Source of the DNA: VGWB01 sp964614245
GTDB taxonomy: Bacteria > Bacteroidota > Ignavibacteria > UBA10030
DNA: 6,246 nt
Reading direction: 5' to 3'
NCBI GenBank assembly: GCA_964614245.1
Contig: CAZTKU010000168.1
Location: 1-6,246, forward strand
Shown here piece after piece: positions 4,935 through 6,246 of the stretch. Within the stretch, counting starts at the first letter, position 1; the number at the start of each line of letters is the position of its first letter. The notes under the pieces were generated by a model. That model was not told the origin of the DNA and did no database searches. It saw nothing but the letters and a program-made list of their open reading frames with translations. The position numbers and the translations under genes are program-made.

Positions 4935-6104
4935 ATGTTTTCCTCTCGCACAAACTGGGACCTCCGATCGAGTAGGCTTTTCAGTCTCCTGCAAAGAAAG
5001 CGCCAGCGGGGTGAAGAGATCATCGATCTGACGGAATCGAACCCAACCCGATGCCATTTCGAATACCATCCCCATACCATCCTGAAGATCCTTTCCACAG
5101 AACACTCATTGGTGTACGAACCCGATCCCAAGGGGCTCTCCTCCGCACGACTTGCCGTGGTCGATTTCTATCGTACGCACGGTATCACGATTGAACCTGA
5201 ATGCATCATCCTTACTGCCAGCACCAGCGAAGGGTACTCCTTCTTGTTTCACCTGCTCTGCAATGAACGAGAGTCCGTGCTTGTGCCGAAACCAAGCTAT
5301 CCGCTCTTCAACGATCTCTGCCGACTGAGCGATGTCACATCACGCCACTACCATCTCGCGTACGATGGTGAATGGCAGGTCGACCTCTCAACGATTGAGC
5401 GTAGCTTCTCCCGCGACACACGTGCTCTGGTGCTGGTCCATCCAAACAATCCCACAGGATCATTTGTCAAAGTCCAGGAGCGCGAGGCCATCTCGACGCT
5501 TGCCCGGCGACGTCACGCTGCGTTGATTGTCGACGAGGTATTCGGACCGTTCGCTTTTGAAGCTGATGGCCGGCGGGCGCCGAGCTTTGCCGGGAACTGC
5601 GAAGTGCTCACGTTCGCACTCAACGGCCTGTCCAAGCTTCTGGGGCTCCCACAAATGAAACTGGCCTGGATCGTGGTCTCCGGCCCTCCCGAGGAACGAG
5701 ACGAAGCAATACGGCGATTGGAGATGGTTGGTGACCTCTTTCTCTCGACTGGTGCACCAGTTCAGCATGCTCTGCCGTCTCTGTTGACGCACCTTCTGCC
5801 TGTAACGCAGCAGATCCGCGATCGTGTGCGCAGCAACTATCAGATGCTGCAGAGTGAATGTGCGCCATACTCGAGCGTGAGCGTGCTTCACTGTGAGGGT
5901 GGATGGAACGCGGTTCTGCGCCTGCCGCAGACTCGTTCAGATGAAGAATGGGCACTGGAACTGCTCCAGCGCCATCATGTCCTTGTCCACCCCGGCAACT
6001 TGTTTGATTTCGAACAGAAATCGTGTCTCGTGGTGAGTCTGCTCCCCCCATCCGAAGTCGTCTCCGAGGGATTCAAGAGAATCCTAACTGCCGCTGAGCC
6101 CTAA
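4935..6104 (+). CDS. Fold-type I PLP-dependent aminotransferase
   Basis: A 389-residue class I/II aminotransferase using pyridoxal phosphate; cytosolic, with substrate not predictable from the sequence. Seen: the N-terminal substrate element DLTESNPT (31-38), YEPDPKGLSSAR (61-72), the cofactor phosphate region TASTSEGYSFLF (94-105), the signature HPNNPTG (169-175), VDEVFG with the pyridine-binding D200, and the Schiff-base lysine in NGLSKLLGLPQMK (K234). The usual C-terminal Arg that holds the substrate carboxylate (normally in an RLSF-like strand) appears replaced: the strand reads CLVVSLLPP (364-372), with Val at the aligned place. I recall a related group with the same VVSLL ending, so this may be a subfamily trait rather than damage. 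ATG 4935 has a weak AAAGG 13 bases upstream. The length is normal and the frame intact. It follows typA on the same strand after 154 bases, with no terminator seen between, so co-transcription is possible but unproven. Confidence 0.9.
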   Translation: MFSSRTNWDLRSSRLFSLLQRKRQRGEEIIDLTESNPTRCHFEYHPHTILKILSTEHSLVYEPDPKGLSSARLAVVDFYRTHGITIEPECIILTASTSEGYSFLFHLLCNERESVLVPKPSYPLFNDLCRLSDVTSRHYHLAYDGEWQVDLSTIERSFSRDTRALVLVHPNNPTGSFVKVQEREAISTLARRRHAALIVDEVFGPFAFEADGRRAPSFAGNCEVLTFALNGLSKLLGLPQMKLAWIVVSGPPEERDEAIRRLEMVGDLFLSTGAPVQHALPSLLTHLLPVTQQIRDRVRSNYQMLQSECAPYSSVSVLHCEGGWNAVLRLPQTRSDEEWALELLQRHHVLVHPGNLFDFEQKSCLVVSLLPPSEVVSEGFKRILTAAEP

Positions 6105-6153
6105 TGTTCATTCGACAGCATCAGCATTAATGGATTTTTCTATCGATATTCTG

Positions 6154-6186
6154 CCGGACTGCTTCTTCGTTCCTAGCAGAGTGCGG
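6154..6186. repeat. Imperfect hairpin after the aminotransferase gene
   Basis: CCGGACTGCT (6154-6163) can pair with AGCAGAGTGCGG (6175-6186) with a small bulge and one mismatch around an 11-base loop. On the plus strand it is followed by A, not T, so it is a poor intrinsic terminator. It is the only structured element in the 50 bases after the stop. Confidence 0.3.
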
Positions 6187-6203
6187 AAAAACCCATATTT
6201 CTT

Positions 6204-6229
6204 GCCACGAAGTCACAAAGACTCGAAGG
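6204..6229. repeat. Degenerate 8-nt-period repeat (cacgaag type)
   Basis: After a leading GC, the stretch CACGAAGT, CACAAAGA, CTCGAAGG (6206-6229) is three imperfect copies of an octamer with consensus CaCgAAGn. Very similar 'ccacgaag-cacaaag-cacgaag' strings recur between genes in several environmental bacterial genomes in my memory, which would make this one copy of a dispersed element. That cannot be shown from one copy. Confidence 0.45.
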
Positions 6230-6246
6230 ATCTAAATTCGAAACTG

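Noticed and set aside
4592..5131. Minus-strand open frame of 179 codons between typA and the aminotransferase gene
   Set aside because: It runs antisense through the ends of both genes and the word-rich spacer, with no recognisable protein pattern.
5460..6051. Two overlapping minus-strand frames of 143 codons
   Set aside because: Both are shadows of the aminotransferase gene, which has clear catalytic motifs on the plus strand.
1..6246. CRISPR array, tRNA or rRNA genes
   Set aside because: No regularly spaced direct repeats and no cloverleaf or rRNA-like stretches were found on either strand by eye.

Overview
The window reads as bacterial chromosome with a more A+T-rich accessory block on the left (about 1-1940) and an ordinary, more G+C-rich core on the right (about 2130-6110). 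Lineage cannot be fixed from sequence alone. The gene style (TATCTT-like -10 boxes, a Cys/Lys-rich exported heavy-metal-binding protein, a TypA of this type, and short low-complexity spacers rich in 'tctggattctg' and 'cacgaag' words) reminds me of the Bacteroidota/Ignavibacteriota/Chlorobi side of the tree. That is an impression from memory and should be held loosely.

Left block. Positions 39-818 hold an IS1-like DDE transposase that keeps its catalytic triad but has lost its family N-terminus. Only 72 bases separate it from the next gene. That gap holds two sigma70-type promoters with perfect TTGACA -35 boxes, and a perfect 8+8 bp palindrome lying inside the first promoter. They drive a two-gene cassette joined by an ATGA overlap: a 206-residue Panacea-domain (SocA/DUF4065) protein, the family of general-purpose antitoxins, and a 143-residue protein that I do not recognise by family. 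By position, size and strand pattern the second is the likely toxin partner, perhaps with a PemK/MazF-like SH3 fold. This cassette is the best candidate for something undescribed in the window.

Middle. A strong, probably bidirectional terminator hairpin (2133-2159) separates the rightward cassette from a leftward gene (2619-2203). That gene encodes a small exported protein with one heavy-metal-associated (HMA) domain and a Cys-rich tail; it has a clear ribosome binding site and a plausible promoter.

Right. Divergent from the HMA gene is typA (bipA), a full-length 615-residue ribosome-associated GTPase. Its upstream region holds an intrinsic-terminator-like hairpin with a run of eight T, which overlaps a short open frame whose stop codon overlaps the typA ATG (ATGA). 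This may be an attenuator or coupled leader. After a 154-base spacer of repeat-like, low-complexity DNA comes a fold-type I PLP aminotransferase (389 aa). It appears complete and lacks the usual C-terminal substrate-binding arginine. The last 142 bases contain no gene, only an imperfect hairpin and an 8-nt-period degenerate repeat.
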